From contig JAUYCY010000095.1 of assembly GCA_030692055.1 (NCBI GenBank), positions 1 through 46,745 of the forward strand: a DNA stretch of 46,745 nucleotides, in the 5' to 3' direction. The DNA comes from Candidatus Omnitrophota bacterium (lineage in GTDB: Bacteria; Omnitrophota; Koll11; Duberdicusellales; 4484-171). The stretch's first letter is position 1. Each line of letters opens with the position of its first letter. Both the position numbers and the translations under genes were made by a program. The notes under the pieces are model-generated. The model did no database searches and was not told the origin of the DNA. It saw only the letters and a list, made by a program, of their open reading frames with translations. Shown in pieces: positions 46,325-46,745 of the stretch.

Positions 46325-46690
46325 ATTTGACTGAGAATATAAGCATTTCACAATAGAGAAAACATTTTATTTCGCAAGAAAATTACCTTCGGTAATGACT
46401 ATTTAGGTTATTTTCAGTGGTTAGGAAAGTTTTACTTGTGCCCGTTAGGGTATACTTTCCTATACCATAAAAAGCTTTGTAGTTTTTTCTTGCGGTATAG
46501 GAAAGTATAAAAATGCGTCGTGGTAATGTGGATAGTTCACCTCTGTGTCGAAAGCTACCGCAAGGAAGTTCAAGGTTGTGAGCTTGCCAACTTCGTTGGT
46601 AAGTGAACTTTCTTACCTTGTGAATACATAATAACCTATTATCTCACAAAACATTATCGATTACTATAACAGCCTAATGCAGGTAACGCA
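46265..46690. repeat. Composite structured repeat, copy D (with nested element)
   Basis: Begins with ACCCAA/TTGGGT enclosing CTTTGC/GCAAAG and GCGCC/GGCGC, like 16535, then CTGAGAATATAAGCATTTCA. The block GATTACTATAACAGCCTAATGC (about 46658-46680) is the counterpart of 16710-16734. Between them lie the 63-bp unit at 46411-46473, which is the inverse of 15028-15091, and a hairpin CTTGCCAAC/GTTGGTAAG within AAGTTCA/TGAACTT (about 46567-46613). No gene is supported from 46325 to the window end. Confidence 0.65.
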
Positions 46691-46745
46691 AGCAAAAGTG
46701 TGTAAGTCCTCATAGTGTATCAGCCCCTAGTTGATTAAACTTCTT

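Overview
The window looks like a chromosomal piece from a low-GC, Gram-negative, uncultivated bacterium. An outer membrane and periplasm are implied by lipoprotein signal peptides, an alpha-2-macroglobulin, a DUF3108 protein, lspA, a periplasmic thioredoxin and periplasmic binding proteins. Small repeated membrane-protein families, many receiver-only regulators and very many interspersed structured repeats would fit Candidatus Omnitrophota or a relative. That placement is inference from gene content; no rRNA or marker phylogeny was available.

Layout. (1) 1-6.1 kb is an accessory zone: the start of an IS30-type transposase, a GC-richer secreted protein, a REP-associated tyrosine transposase between perfect 20-bp inverted repeats, a SIR2-like gene that has lost its 5' end at that element, and a run of small overlapping membrane, lipoprotein and decaying genes. 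(2) 5.1-9.7 kb is a sensory cluster: two paralogous ABC_sub_bind proteins, a HAMP-PAS histidine kinase and a receiver-only regulator. (3) 9.7-18.6 kb has scattered small secreted proteins, a TPR/SNAP-like K+ channel, a 58-aa lipoprotein with a probably leaderless promoter, two receiver-only regulators, a frameshifted chagasin-type inhibitor, and dense structured repeats. These end in a tRNA-Arg(ACG) gene flanked by cloverleaf-like units built on copies of its own ends. (4) 18.6-24.6 kb is a 2002-aa alpha-2-macroglobulin.

(5) 24.97-31.25 kb is a 6.28-kb integrative element. It carries a large serine recombinase, a small serine resolvase, about ten small unknown or zinc-ribbon/RHH genes and two copies of a leader-RNA-plus-terminator motif. 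It sits inside a flavodoxin gene. The two halves, 24657-24970 and 31252-31414, rejoin in frame at a shared TTC to give a plausible 158-aa flavodoxin.

(6) 31.5-46.3 kb is mostly housekeeping: cutA, a ccdA/thioredoxin pair, a fused nicotinate phosphoribosyltransferase-nicotinamidase, proC, mtnP with a PfkB kinase, ileS, a DksA/TraR zinc protein, lspA, an RluD-type synthase, aroA, a FAH-family hydrolase and a DUF3108 lipoprotein.

The strongest leads are the serine-recombinase element splitting the flavodoxin gene, the tRNA-Arg-associated array of three-way-junction units with covarying stems, and a wider family of nested structured repeats. Those repeats enter coding regions: the N-terminus of the gene at 9851, the C-terminus of the DUF3108 gene, and the start site of the NAD-salvage fusion.
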